Positions 34,606 through 47,164 are shown, counted from the first letter of the stretch. The stretch: DNA of 64,000 bases from Crocodylus rhombifer (GCA_038503035.1 JAVSML010024323.1:372001-436000); one strand, 5' to 3'. Notes: generated by a model not told the origin, from the sequence alone. Numbers and translations: made by a program.

Positions 34606-37600
34606 ACTAGAAAATGACATCCTTTCCAAACCTGTTCAGTTCAGGGGAACTGTGAGCACTGTTGTACTTGCAGAATTTTCCTTCAGGAAGTTCTCAAACT
34701 ATTGCTACTACTACTGCAACTACAACTAGTGATGGACCTAGTAGCGCCGTTTATTAAGGTTGTTTGACACTTCTCATTTTAAGAATATATTTCCAATTCC
34801 TTTAGAAAATGTGGCCAACCTTTAATTGTTTGGGCTGAAACTTTTCACACTAGATATATGCCTCAAGTTGATTTTTTTGGAAACCTTCAGAATGGTTTAG
34901 CAGTTTCCAGGGATATGACTTGAGAGAAAGAGATCATATCTTTGTTGATAATAATTTTAAAAAATCAGACTTTTTTTTGAGCAGCTCTTGTGAGCAGATG
35001 AAATTTGGGTGAGTGAGCTCTTGTGTCTTTTGCCATGAACATCAGTCCAGGTATGGTGAAACCTTTGAAAATAATGCTACTTGAATGATAGTAAGAATGC
35101 TTATATTAATTTAACTAGCTGATATATTAGTATTTGATTGCTGAGCAGTAGTTACATAGTAGTTACATAATAATTGCATAGTAGTTATGTAGTAGTTACA
35201 TGGTGACAGTAGTTACATAGACAGTCTGGAATGGTTCATCAGATAGCTGCCAGTTTAAAGACTTTAGGGTAAGAGATAGCAGAAACTGGTCTATCTAGAG
35301 ACAGAAGAATGTTAAAGAAATGTAAGGTACCAGACAGAATCACATATCAAAGGTTCACTTTTCAGAGTCCTTAACAATGGCAAAAAAACAAAGATAAAAA
35401 TATATAACTCAACTGATTTATTGTAGCAAGGTGAAACAAACTACAAAATTTTATAATTTCCCACTAATTTAATTTGAAAGATCCATGAGAAGAGTTTCTA
35501 GGGCCATAGGCTTCCTCAAATGGATGGGGGTCAGAAGCACGCGACAGTTTCGTTTCATGAAACACTGAATATGATGGTCTCTTGGTGAATCTTTCTGGAA
35601 TACTATAAGAAGGAAAAACCAACAAACACTGGATGAAACCATTAGCTAATATAAATATTTATGCCAGTTTATGACAGCTTGGGATCAGGTTGTAAAGATT
35701 TCTTTCTGATGTTTAATACAATGAAAGCTCAGGCCAGGGTTTAGTATTCTTCCATGTTTTAAGACAAAATTAATAACACTGAAATTCAGTGATATTTCTT
35801 CTCCTTGCATGGATTGCTTCTATTGAATGTGGTTTCTGTACATTTCCAAAGAATTCCCTGGAGGACTGGCACTTGAAGGTTATGGCTACAAATTGAACAA
35901 TGAAGCAGGTCATCATGTCCTAAGAAATCAGGTCATTCAGCTGTATTTCATGTTATCATTTTAACATGGGGGTTGGGGGAGCTCACGTGATTACAAAACA
36001 GCTCTTTGGAAGAGCTGTTTGGAGAACCTACAGCAACAGCAAATACTTTCAATGTATAGCCTAGCTTATCTTCAGCAAACAGTACAATTATAGTTTATGT
36101 CCGCTGATCCTTTCCATTTATGTAAAAGAGTGTTTATCAGACAAACAAAGATCTTATGTAAGTCCTGCATTAGTATTAAGGATTTATTTTAGGGAAGCTC
36201 AAGTATTGTTTATTTTCAAGAATAGTGAGATGATTTCTATAGAGAATATTTTATCAGTGCAGATATGTGTGTTATATTTAGTTACTATAGAATTTACAGG
36301 TGCCCAAAGTTTGGGATAGCTATGTAGCCACTATCTATAAACTGGAAGAAAATGTATCAATAGAGAGAAGAATTCTTTCAATGTCTATAAACAGTCAGGA
36401 TAAGATTTCTCTCTCTCCAAACTGACAAAGGGATGCTACTTTTTCACTGAAGTTACTAATGCTTTCCAAGATGGTGCTAAACCTACTTTCTGGTGTAAAT
36501 GATGGACTTCACCTGGCATAAACTGAAGACAATGGAGTTACAGCAGTCTGGCCCTTTATTTTTATTATGTGACCTCTAGCTAGACTGCTGTGTAGATGGT
36601 GATAACCTGGCAGAGAAAAAATTAGATAGATTATGAAGGGGATTTTCTTAGGGAGGCCAATGTTGTGGTTGTTTCTGTGTACTCTGAGAAAGCAAAGCTG
36701 CTCAGAAATGAAGTTGTGATCTGCTGACAAGTAGAAACAGACGGAAATCAGAGAGCTCTTCAAAACATTTAAGAACTTAATTAAAGCCAGGCACTTTCAA
36801 AAGCTTTCACAGGTCTATTGCAAAACCCTGTACCTGGTCCTGTGTCTACTGACATTTTTTTCCATTTCTTGTTATATGAATTGTCAAGTCAGAGACAGCC
36901 TTAAACTGTGCCTCTCTTGTCGCCATGTCGAGTGCTCCTGGGAGACGGGCAAGGCTGAGAGCTGCTGCCATATCTGTAGAATGATAAGAGCAGTGATTGA
37001 GTGGAATAGTACAGTATCCAATTCAGCATCCAATTTAGTGCACCTGAAACTAAGATTAAGCAGTGTTTGCCAGGTTACATGGGAAGTAATCCAAAGCCAA
37101 AACAGCCAATGGAAAGACTCCCAAAGACTTGGGGTGTTGTGTCTCTCCTCAGATGCTATTTATACCATTATTGAATGAAATATTAACAAATTAAATGTTT
37201 TTTATTATATGTTTCCCTTCTGACCAATTCCTGTTGCAGCCACAGGGAATTCTGTGACTGCAAACCACTGGAGTAATAGTTCACAAAAATGGGAAAAAGA
37301 GTGGAGCTGAGTCTATAAAACAAGCTTACATTTATAATGTAACCCATACTGTGAAATAATTTCAAAACACTTAAATAAGCTGAACACAGTGACACATAGT
37401 TATACAATATTTCTTTCCAGTGCATTAAATCTGTTGTCATTATTAAACAATTGTCAAATACAGAACTAAGTGACTCTTTTTAAAATAAAAAAATACATCA
37501 TTGGACTAAAAACACTTTTTGATGTTTTATAAAGTTCAATTAACTTATTTTTCTCTTTTGCCATTATGCAGCTCAGTTGTCTTACCTGTTCCAGGGACTC

Positions 37601-39779
37601 AAAAACAGTCCCCTGCTCCCAACAGTTCCAATGCCACCACAGCATTGTTTGCCTACCCCAGCTGTTGTATAGTAGTGCTGTGTTGCTGCCTGCAATGGGC
37701 TGCTGCAGCAAGAGCAATGCTTTTTCTGCCATGGTATAGATCCTGCAGGGGTAGGGAGTGATTCTTGTACACGTCCTAAGTCAGTACCTGGGGCTAGTGC
37801 CCTGCCTGGTCATCCCCATGTTACATTACTGTTTAGTAGAACCAAACCTTTTCAAGTTAGCCACTTATCATAAGCCCAAATCCTCAACTGCTATAAATCA
37901 TTCATCCTCCATTGAACTCAGAGGAACTAGGCTTAGGCTGGGTTACCCCAGCTAAAGATACTTTCTTGTTTACCTTTTTGTAATTGTACACTGATTACAA
38001 ATGTCCATTTCCCCTGCACTTTGAGCTTTTTGTATGCCATTTGCTTTGATGCAACATAGTTGTTTACTGCGCCATTCCTAAGCATTCAGAACTTGTACTG
38101 TTCACAGGATGCAGAAGTGGTTGTAGAGTGCTAACTCAGGTGGCATTTGACACTGAGACCCCCATCCATCTCAACAATCTTTCCTTTTTTAAAGCCTTTT
38201 TCCCTACAGGAGTTTGACAGAACTATAGTTGGAGCTGTACAGAATACCACCCCCCTCAACTGTGACTGTGAAATTCTAGCCCCAACTCTTAATAAAAAAG
38301 GTGCAGAAAAACCATATGTAGAGCCTCATGACAGTCTTTGTAATGTCACAACCACTCTAGTCAGACCATTTGGAAGATACATCATCTAGATAAGAATTAA
38401 CAGAAGGGTCGATCACAGAAATTTTACCAAAACTACCACCTTTTTATTAAACCCAGGGGAAATTTTAAAATCACCCCAGTATTCTGATGGCTTCAGAGAG
38501 CCTGTTTTCTCTGGCTAAAACATACTTGAATGTAACATAAAAGAGACCTGGCTTAACCCTAGCATTAAAATATGCAGAGAACTGCCTTAATGGCAGAGCC
38601 AGATAGAAAGAAATGTTTTAACCTTGGCAGACTTCACAGATTCAGAAGTAGTGCCTTTTGATCAATGTCAGGCTAAAAGCAAGCTGCCAGACTGCTGTTT
38701 GCAGGACCAAGCTCCAGATTTTAAATACTTTGGCCTTTTCCAACACTAGCTCTTGTTTAAACATTACTGAACCTTCAAAAATCTGAAGTCTGAGATATTC
38801 ATGGAACATCTGGACTGTGCAAGGTACAAACTTTTAAGGGCATTGCAAGATATCCTGCAAGTGGAAAGGGGAGGAAATAAAAGCCTTGAGAGCAGATATG
38901 TACCCACTGTGGAATGTATAAGCCAGATGCTGATCAATAGCAAACTGCCAAGTGCTGAGCTGAAGAAAAAAATAATGATGCAAAATTATGTGAGAAACCT
39001 GATATTTATAGAATGTGAGAAAGGGAACATGGACTTACCTAGCTGTTGAACAAGTTACAGCCTAATTTTCAAAAAGAAAGCCATTGAAACCATAAATATG
39101 CAGTCCAGAAGTTATGCACATGCACAATTTTAGTCACGTGACTAAAAGTGTTACGTTCAATGGGACTATTTTGAAACTTCAGTTTAAACATATGCTCAAG
39201 GTCTGCAAAAGAGCGGGGCCTTCAATGGAAAGTTTGCCATTTTTTGCATTTAAGTGATTGTGTGCATGCAGCAACACGCATACACATGCACATATAACGT
39301 GGTAACACTTAAGAGTCAGACACCTAATGTGTGAACACTTAGAAGAAGCACAGTTTCATGTGGACTAGAAACAGAAATGTTTTTAAAAAATGTAAGAGCA
39401 AAAGAGTAAACCTGTTAATAACAAAGGCTATGCACAGCCATCACATTATCTCTTACATTTTGTTCCTAAACTAGATCTATTAATAATTTTTAGGATAGAG
39501 CTGCTACATTTAGTATCACATTACATTCTTAGACCCAATACTTTTCCCCACAGATCACAAGAGACTGTAAATAAGGCAGGATAGCGCTATGCTAACCAAC
39601 TCTAAAAACAAGCAATAATCTGATAAAGTGTTTATATTAACCAAATATCCAAATTGCCTTGCATGAAGTATCCCATATCAGGGCTAAAATCTAAGGCTGT
39701 AAAGACATCTCCTCTAGCCAGTACTATTGAGATTAACTACCAAAAAAGTGAAAACATTTAGAAAAATTCAGTGCCATTC
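34606..39779. other. Long AT-rich stretch without genes
   Basis: Over 5 kb with no supported exon. Frames such as 36876-37178 (cysteine-rich middle, CLSCRHVECSWETGKAESCC) and 38801-39049 lack a recognisable domain or splice context. I could not assign them and do not call them genes. A small minisatellite lies at 35146-35220. Confidence 0.45.
35146..35220 (+). repeat. Minisatellite of TAGTTACATAG-like units
   Basis: About six imperfect copies of an approximately 11-base unit (AGTAGTTACAT, AATAATTGCAT, AGTAGTTATGT and similar). Confidence 0.8.
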
Positions 39780-40860
39780 TGGAGAGGCAAATCAGCCACG
39801 GCATGGCTTGCATAGGGTTTGCTGGCTCAAGCATGATGCTGAGCCATTTGTGGAATTTCTTCCACCAATCAGAAGAGGGTACCCCTCCTTCTCCTGACTG
39901 GTGCAGTTACAATCCAGGGGCAAAGCTCCCAGGAGGAGGGGTCCTGGAAAGGTTTTTGCTGCCCCTAGCTCTGACTGGACCTTTTACAATCCAGGGCAGA
40001 GCCCTGGATGGCAATAAAAGAATAGTATGTTTGGCTGGGAGATCAGACTGGCAAGAGACGAGAAGAATAGTGGAGTCGAAAAAACCTGGGGAGAGCTGCC
40101 CCAGCAGGCGGTAGCCCTAGGCTCCTGCAGACACTACTGGAGGAGCCGCTGCACAGAGCCTCAGCCCTGGAAGCAGGGGGACCCTGCTTGGGCCCTATAT
40201 GGTGCACACCCTGGTGCATGATGCCTTGGCCCTGGGAGCAGTGAGAGACTGCTTGGGCCTCATCAAGGGGCACCTGCCCTAAAGCACTCTTGGAGTGTCA
40301 CCAGTCCCTTTCTTCCCACAGGGGCACTGGGCCTGGGTCCACGAAAGGCAGGCCAACCCCTGCCCCTCACCTCAACCAAAGGCGAGGCTTTGGAGGTGCC
40401 CAGGGCTGAACAACAGCCTATGAAGAAGGAACCCCCTGCAGCATGCTAGAGCAGCAGCCAGGTCTGCATGGGGGAAAAACAAGCCTATTGCATCCCCACT
40501 CAGGACAACCATGAGATCAGGGAATGGGGGATTTTCAGGGGAGGGGCTGGAGAAAAGGGACCCCCACCCCATTACTTTCAGAGAACTTGGTGAGAGTGTG
40601 CCCTACAAAATGGGGAGCTGCACCTAATATTTCATAACCTGGTTGTACTGTGTGAATTATGTTATATTTTAGCTGGTAAATAATTTTAAGGTTGTTATTT
40701 TTCTATTGGAATCTATTTTTCTAGTTGTTTAATTTGTTGAGTATTATACTGGGAATCTGGTACTTACCTGCTGAAGGCCCACACAGGATTGCCTGGTGGC
40801 TTACCTTAAGGATTTCAGGGTCCTGCGTAAGGGGGCCACTTTCAAAACATACCACACAAC
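39780..40860 (+). other. GC-rich block with LTR/promoter-like layout, unclassified
   Basis: CCAAT lies at 39865-39869. Two direct repeats CTGACTGG..TTACAATCCAGGG start at 39894 and 39971 (77-bp spacing). An AATAAAAG box lies at 40013-40020. This order (CCAAT, tandem enhancer-like repeats, TATA-like box) is what an LTR U3 or a promoter looks like. GC-rich text follows to about 40620 and AT-rich text after that. I see no TG..CA boundaries or target duplication, so LTR status is a guess. Confidence 0.3.
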
Positions 40861-40942
40861 CCCATTTCTGAATATAGTTACAAGGATGTGTATGTATAAG
40901 AGTGTACAGTGGTTAATTTTCTCTAATATTATCTATTGCTTT

Positions 40943-41001
40943 GGTGTATGTGTGTGTGTATATATATGTGTGTGTATATATATTATATATGTATGTGTAT
41001 A

Positions 41002-41040
<39 letters not shown>
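40943..41040. repeat. Compound (TG)n/(TA)n microsatellite
   Basis: Alternating TGTG and TATA runs end in about 15 pure GT units. It encodes a meaningless VCVCVC-type peptide in one frame. Confidence 0.92.
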
Positions 41041-41163
41041 CTCTATACAGAATAGACAGATCTGTACCCAAGTCACAGCATCCCTCTCACAGGACTGTTG
41101 CCTGCCCACCTATCCCATCCAACTGAAGATGGGGAACACCTTTGGGTCTACCTGGGTTACAAG

Positions 41164-41730
41164 TGCAAGGGTTTTTGGTTGTAGCCATGTTGGTCTAAGG
41201 ACATAGGCAGGCAAGGTTCTTTGGGTTGATGTCATATCTTTTATTAGACCAATTGAGTAGTTGGAAAAAAGTTCTTGGCAAGCTTTCAGGTGGAATCACC
41301 CTTCTTCAGGCATAGGGAGTCTCTGCTGTTCTGAGTCTTTGAGGAATGAAAGAAGGTAGAAGTGTGACAGGATTTCAGTGAGAATGTAAATTGAGAAAGC
41401 AAGGTATAGCAGGGAAGGCAGGGGGAAAAACGGGGGTGGGGGGAAGCAAAGGTGAGTAAGGGAGACTCTACAGTACTAGTAGTTAAAGGTAGAAAAAAGG
41501 CTGACTATGAAAAAGTAAATAGCTGGAAATTAGGAAGACAAAAGGCAGAAAAGGAAGGGAGGCGGGCTAGAAGGCGGGGGGTGGGAAGAAAAGTGTAAGA
41601 GGTCAGGTCTGGCAGGTATCTGGTGAATCAGATGTCAGGAAGGTTGTAATGTGTCATAAAAACAATGTCTATATTGAGTCCATGATTTTTTGTATCCAAT
41701 AGATTTATGAATTGATGTTTGTAGGTGCAA
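41164..41730 (-). mobile_element. Penelope-like element tail
   Basis: Antisense to the plus strand, it has the same tail as 22248: GATACAAAAAATCATGGACT, ACATTGTTTTTATGACACAT, CTGACATCTGATTCACCAGA, a longer CT-rich middle, CCTGAAGAAGGGTGATTCCA, AAGCTTGCC, TAATAAAAGATATG and CCAACATGGCTACAACC at the terminus. The endonuclease domain is lost. Confidence 0.78.
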
Positions 41731-43019
41731 AGGAAACAAAAGATACCTTAATAAAGTATCTAGGAATTCCCCAGACAGAATGGAATCCCCCAAGGCTAAA
41801 ATCTTTCCCACAGACTCTTGATTACTACCCATCCCTGGCAGTGATACATCGGCTCCTTCAGGCTGCGTTGCTTGGTGTGTGCTATTGAAGGAGCATGCCG
41901 CATTCTGGTGGTTCCTGGCCTACATAAGTCTTAAGGGACCCATTTAAAGCTGATTTAACCATAGAACAGGCCTGAGGCTGCTCTAAACTATATCATAGTC
42001 TTAAATGCAGTTGGCAGCCCAAGGCCCATGTCTGTCCACCCCATATACACAAAAACTTCAGCCAAGCCAAGTGGAGATCAGAAACACCAGGTGATCTGAG
42101 CCAGTATGGATACTTGGCGAATTTCAGTACTGCTTTAATAAACAATTTACTCAATACATGCTTCCAGATTCTGAGGTGCGTTGTGCATCTCTTGAGAAGC
42201 ATTGAATAATCCTAACTGACAGCATAGTTAAAGCAAAGGAGGATATCTATCATAGATGATACCTGCATTGCTGTCAATGAAATGATAACAACAGCTAGGT
42301 GGAATATTCTCAGTGAAACCTCACGATATTCACCTAGTTTGGCTGCCATAAACATATTGCTACTAACAGCATAGACTTACTATGCTCAGTGACCTTTTCC
42401 AGTCTAACTGGTTTCAGTTTCATATGAACATAGATCCAACAAGTTTCTGCAATTCCATAGCAAATTCATGTAAAATTTGTGGTTTCGAATTGACATACTC
42501 AAAATCTGGACAAGTGAAAGTTGTTCTGTATGCCATTCCTTCAGTTTATGAGATTCTTTACATGTGCTACATTCCTCCTTAGAACTTGAACAACCAAGAA
42601 AGCAGCGTATTAAGAATTTGCACATCCTCTACCAGCATGGGGGAGCCAACATCCCTCACATGGGTAATCACTTTGACAGTGTGATAGTCACCTAGGCCTT
42701 CCACCTCCTGACTTACCCTGACAATTAGGTGAGCAGCATTGTGGCCAGGGATTGCCAAGTCTGCATCTGACCAAGACCTGGCCATGTCCATGTCCATGAT
42801 CATGTTGCTGGAGGGCAAATCTGGGAGAGATGGTAGAGACTTTGCCTCACTGAGGAGCCAAGCCTGCAATCCATATAACACTTCAGGAAATGCAGTGGCT
42901 GTTGCTAGACATGGTGTAAGGAGTGGCAGGGGCTGGTGGTCTTGCTGCTCCCACCTCCAGCTGCCCATCACATAACCTCCCTCTCGCACCCTACATCAGG
43001 ACCTGCTTGGAGAGGTTTT
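41731..43019. other. Unclassified sequence before the R2-type relic
   Basis: No gene is assigned. A minus-strand frame at 42579-42989 (136 codons) is fairly long, but I do not recognise it. It could be part of an older repeat lying against the R2-type relic. CATGTCCATGTCCATGATCATG at 42782-42803 is a small internal repeat. Confidence 0.4.
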
Positions 43020-43905
43020 TTAAGGTCATGCAGCCTAGAGTACAGCCATGCAGGCCACGTGTGTCAGCAACTTGAAGGTGAAATCTGACCAGGACAAGGT
43101 TTTCAAGATCACCTCAGAGTGGGAAACTAGCAAGCACTTCATATCTTGAGGAAACTTGACATGGTTTATCCATCGGACCCACCTCAACTGCCTGCCACTC
43201 AACAGCACCATCCACTAGGAAACCATGGCAAGAGATGATGAAGGTGCAGCTGTGAAAGCAAGACTCTGCCCCATGTCCTGTGTGGCTGCAGGCCCCATAC
43301 CAGAGCCTAGCAGCTCTACCACAATGCCATCTAGAACTGGCTGGTGAAAGCCATCTCAGAGATATTGGGATGATAGTGGTGAACCAAGCCATCCCTGGCT
43401 GACAGCCAGCTGTACACAGATGTTGCCCAGATGAATGAAGACAAGAAATGGGCCCTGGTGATCGACGTGACCATTCCCTTTGAGAACTGGTGGCAAGCTT
43501 TTGCCAAAGCCTGGGAGCAAAAGCACTTAGAGCAAGGCACCCCAACAGTGAAAGCATGTCCTGCATGCCTACAGAAGTACCCTGCTGCTGTGCTATGATG
43601 ACAAGGTCGGACACCATCTGATAGTCCAGGGTCATCGCCATAGAACACATCATGAGCCATTGTCAGTATGAAGAGTACTGTGTGCAGAGTCCTATATCTT
43701 CCTGACAGTGATCCATCGCTGTGTCCTCTTTCCCCTCCTTAAGCCTGGGCTAAAGTAGGCTACATGACCAAGTGCATGTCTTAGATTGCTCCAACGTACT
43801 CCATCAACATTCCATGTAGCTACCATGTATGAGGTCCCATATCTTCTTTCATCCTTATAACCCCATATAAGCACAATTTTTAACAGTGATTAATAAAGCT
43901 TTTAA
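43020..43905 (+). mobile_element. R2-superfamily (NeSL/R2/Utopia-like) LINE 3' relic
   Basis: The plus strand keeps, across several broken frames, the C-terminal layout of LINEs with a restriction-like endonuclease. About 43050-43140 has VSNLKVKSDQDKVFKITSEW. A zinc knuckle starts at 43245 (CSCESKTLPHVLCGCRPH). HNAI..NWLVKAISEILG is next. The endonuclease core at 43430-43530 is MNEDKKWALVIDVTIPFEN, corresponding to the family PD..(V)TNE..K..(V)DVT(V)PFEN block. IEHIMSHCQYEEY is near 43640-43680. A 3' UTR ends by TTAATAAAGCTTTTAAA near 43905. The reverse transcriptase part is absent. Utopia is one known reptile lineage of this type, but lineage cannot be fixed here. Confidence 0.68.
43245..43680 (+). 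pseudogene. Zinc knuckle plus restriction-like endonuclease remnant
   Basis: This is the part of the R2-type protein that cleaves target DNA. Cys-x-Cys, His and Cys of the knuckle are visible. The catalytic aspartate of the D-V-T step (family: PD then D..K) remains in VIDVTIPFEN at about 43459-43488. The PD preceding it is blurred by a frame change (CCAGAT at 43427 lies in another frame). Stops interrupt the knuckle-to-endonuclease linker, for example TAG within RA-stop-QLYHNA and TAG in NAI-stop-NW. The fragment is dead. No separate gene context exists. Confidence 0.65.
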
Positions 43906-44904
43906 ATCTATACTGGATACTCAGTAGCTTAACACAATGCACTAAGGTAAAGGAAGCATTGTAACTATGGCAGCATGTATCTTGTTTAGGGGCTAAATTT
44001 ACTTTGTTGAGAAATAGTGTGCCAACAGTAAGTCATAAGAACAAAACTCCACAAAACCAAAACAAAACAAAAAACCCAAGCCAGGTCATGAACCACAAAT
44101 GGACTTGTAATTTGAATATTTTCAAATTTATGTTTAGACTTAGATGAGAAACTGACCTCTGATATGAACACAGTAAAGTACATATCACATTAAATACCAA
44201 GAATATTCTTGTATAACACTTATTCTTATACCTCTGTTGCTTTATACTATTTAACTTTAAAACACTTAGGTGGTATCGGTCCCGTCACATTGTTCCACTG
44301 ACAACAATGGAACTAGAATGGGTGACACCAGCCAAGGCTCTGCTGATAAAAGGCTAAAACAGTTATTACAGGGCTATACAGAAACACTGGATAAACAAAA
44401 CACTCTTTAAGTAATTGCTCTTCTGGTAGTATTTGTATTGTGCCAGTTGAAAGCACACAGTAGTTTCTCATAAAAGCAGCACGTGCAAAAAATAGCTAAC
44501 TTTGAACTACATTAAAAATAGCTGTACTTATTAAAATGCACCTATAACTCCCTTTGAACATGATGTTGCTTTGATTGGTTAACAGGCAGGTTAGCAGAAA
44601 TCTTTATGAGCTGGTTTCCTGACTTCCAGCTTACCAGCTGAATAGTCATTCATCCTTTGTGACTTCTGACTGTAACAAGAGGTGGACCACCATGATTCTA
44701 TACCACAGTAATGCCTGATTATAATTTGTTTCACTGTTTTCCCTCAAAATGCCAGTAAAGGCAAGATTGTGAAATGGGCTTTGTACTGGGGCAGGCTAAT
44801 GTAAAGGAACAAAACCTCTTCCTTTTCCACCTTACTTTCCATATACAGGATACCCACACTTTCAGCCCAGGTGCATAAGGGTTAGACACAGTGCAAACCA
44901 TAGC
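43906..44904. other. AT-rich spacer
   Basis: No gene or repeat is recognised. Confidence 0.5.
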
Positions 44905-44997
44905 ATGATTTGGATAGGGATGATTGTGCCGGAGTTGGACTAGATGACATACGGAGATCCCTTCCAGCCTTTTTTTCTATGATTTTATGATTCTTTG
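44905..44997 (+). mobile_element. CR1 LINE 3' terminal stub
   Basis: GGAGTTGGACTAGATGACAT, CCCTTCCAGCC and TCTATGATTTTATGATTCTT form the CR1 3' UTR and terminal repeat. Only about 90 bp is present, a severe 5' truncation. Confidence 0.8.
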
Positions 44998-45780
44998 CAC
45001 CTCCTAAACTTACCTTCTTTAATAACACTTGCACAGAAATGAGAAATTAGATGTGCTGAAATCTTAGAGATTACAAATAATACTTATTTTGTGCCATCGG
45101 TTTGTAATCAGATGGCAGTATTTTTGCAGATCTCCTTGTGGCACAATCTACTACAGTATGGGATTAAAAAAAAATCAGACCAGCTTTTCCAGGTGCATTT
45201 TTCATAATCATGAGACATGCTCAGACAGGGCTTGGCTTCACTTGGCCAAGCCCTTGCCTCTGTAAATGACTTCAGTCTTTCTCAGACTTGTATATCAACT
45301 TATCTCCCTAAAACAAACTTTCACTATCATTGTTCAAGGCTGTGGAGCTCAGGATTAGAAAGCTACAGTAAAAACTGTTCAATGAAATGTGTATTTGGTA
45401 TAAACTTGAAAAAGCGGTTTATGGTATGTAGACTAGAACCCTATAATACATATGGGATAAGAGCAGAAGAAACTACATCTAGTGAGTTTCTTCCCCTAGA
45501 GAGGAAATGAAGTTCCTTATATAAGAGAATTGGAAAATGACTGGTACCTTTTTACTGACTATGGATGACAAATACACTGAGTGAGAGAAGGGCCACCTGT
45601 TAGGAACCCAGAGTTTATCTCAGTTCTGTGTAACAGAAGAGAAACAGACCTTCTGAGCTCAACTCTGTCGTTTCACTGAAGAAACCATACAAATATGTAT
45701 CTGTTAAGAAGCTGGCATTCAGTTTGCAAATGATGGTCTCTCTCATTGCTAGAAATAGGAGAGGCAAAAAAGACTAAGGC
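44998..45780. other. AT-rich spacer
   Basis: No gene is seen. The 97-codon frame at 45217-45510 has no recognisable motif. Confidence 0.5.
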
Positions 45781-46885
45781 CAGGTGCAGACATTACCCTC
45801 TTTTCTGGTTTAGATTGCTGAAAACTGGTTTATAGCCATAACAAAACAGACATTCATATAGACTACTTCAAAATGGGCTTATAGAAGGGCATATAGATTA
45901 CTTCAAAATGGTGGATCCTGATTTAAGATAGACCTGGATTGATGTAGTATCAGACTTATTTGATCTAGGCTAGACTAGTCCATTGAACATTAGTGCCAGG
46001 TCCACTCAAGAATCAAGGTAGGTCACTGTCCACAGGTATCCCAGTTGCCTGTGCAGGACCCCTGCTAACCCCTTTCACAGGGAGCTGTGGCTCAGCTGGT
46101 CCAACTGAGAGTCTAGCCAACCCACCCCCAAGCTCACTGTCTGTCAGCCACAGGGACCCCGTGTTAGAGTGGCTCCAGGAAGAGCTCACAAGATTCCCAC
46201 CCCCCAAACCAGTGCCAAATTCCAGGCTGAAGCTGCTTATTTGCAGATGGGGGCACTGGCCCTCAGGGAAGAACAGAGACAGCTGTGCCTTTGCAGCTAC
46301 AGAGAAGCAGCTTCATCAAGGAATTCAGTGCTGGCTTCAGTGAGGAAACCCTGTGAGCTCTTCATGAAACCATTCCAGTGAAGGGTCCCAGGGCTTGGGG
46401 ACAGGGGATGGACACTTTGTGCCATGCCAACCTGGCCATGAATGCAGGGTACACTGCTTGTAACACCTCCACCATAGAGCTCTTGAATCCTGCTCCCCCA
46501 CCACCTCTGTCCTGCCTGGGGTAGATCCCCACATCTCTGGACATGGACAAAGCCCAGGGACACCTGCAACCCAGCAGCGGTGAGCATAATTATTTTCACT
46601 GGCTGCCTGCACCTACCAGCAATGGAGGAGGTGGATGCCTGACAGCCAATTAGGGATGGTGCTGCTGCTCAGCTGCATTGAGCTGCTCTCAGCAGTCTCT
46701 GGCACACTGCGAGGTGTGCAGGTGCACCGCCCATCTTCTGGCCTCTTCCAGTGAAGGCATCTGCCTGCCTTCCCCAACTGAAGTGTGAACATGAGTTCTG
46801 TTAGCTCCTAATCCAATCTATACAGTTTACAGAAATCTGCATAGTTTGGATCGATTTTGCTTGGGCTTTTTGAACATCTGTACTT
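45781..46885. mobile_element. Non-autonomous DNA element (GCAGACATTAC ends)
   Basis: The left end CAGGTGCAGACATTACCC resembles CTAGGGACAGACATTACAC at 60766. The two loci also share GATGTAGTATCAGACTTATT/AACTGATTT about 150 bases in. The right end, GGGCTTTTTGAACATCTGTA, resembles GGCTTTTTAAATGTTTGCCC at 61610-61627. So this is a second member of that family. Flanks share only CTAAG, so the target duplication is decayed. An internal inverted repeat pairs 46153-46197 with 46343-46389 (GAAGAGCTCACA in both arms). Confidence 0.55.
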
Positions 46886-47032
46886 AAGCTAAGATCATCA
46901 GGTGCCTACACACAAGCAGGGAGACTGCTCTTATGCACTGTAATTTCAGCACATGGGAGTAGACTCAATGGAGTTTGCTGGAGTGTGGCAATTACCATGT
47001 TTAACAGCCTTCCATGTCTCATGCATCAGCAT

Positions 47033-47164
47033 TCCCATGCTTCAAAATGTCAGTGGGGGTGCTTTATCTAAAGCACATTCGATGGGGGCTCTGGTCCCCA
47101 TTCAATAAGCTCATTCAGTGAGCTTTAGATAAAGCATGTCCACCACTACTTTAAAGCATGGGGA
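47033..47164. repeat. Imperfect palindrome with nested stem
   Basis: Arms 47033-47074 and 47122-47164 are inverted copies (CCCATGCTT..TGCTTTATCTAAAGC). The loop itself folds (ATGGGG / CCCCAT). Just downstream, TTAATTAG and CTCTAATTAA at about 47193-47227 form another short inverted repeat. This is typical of a foldback MITE remnant. Outer ends are not identified. Confidence 0.6.

Noticed and set aside
36876..37178. Cysteine-rich 100-codon frame
   Set aside because: The spacing fits no domain I know, and there are no supporting neighbours.
40796..41206. 136-codon frame rich in Val-Cys
   Set aside because: It is generated by the (TG)n/(TA)n microsatellite.
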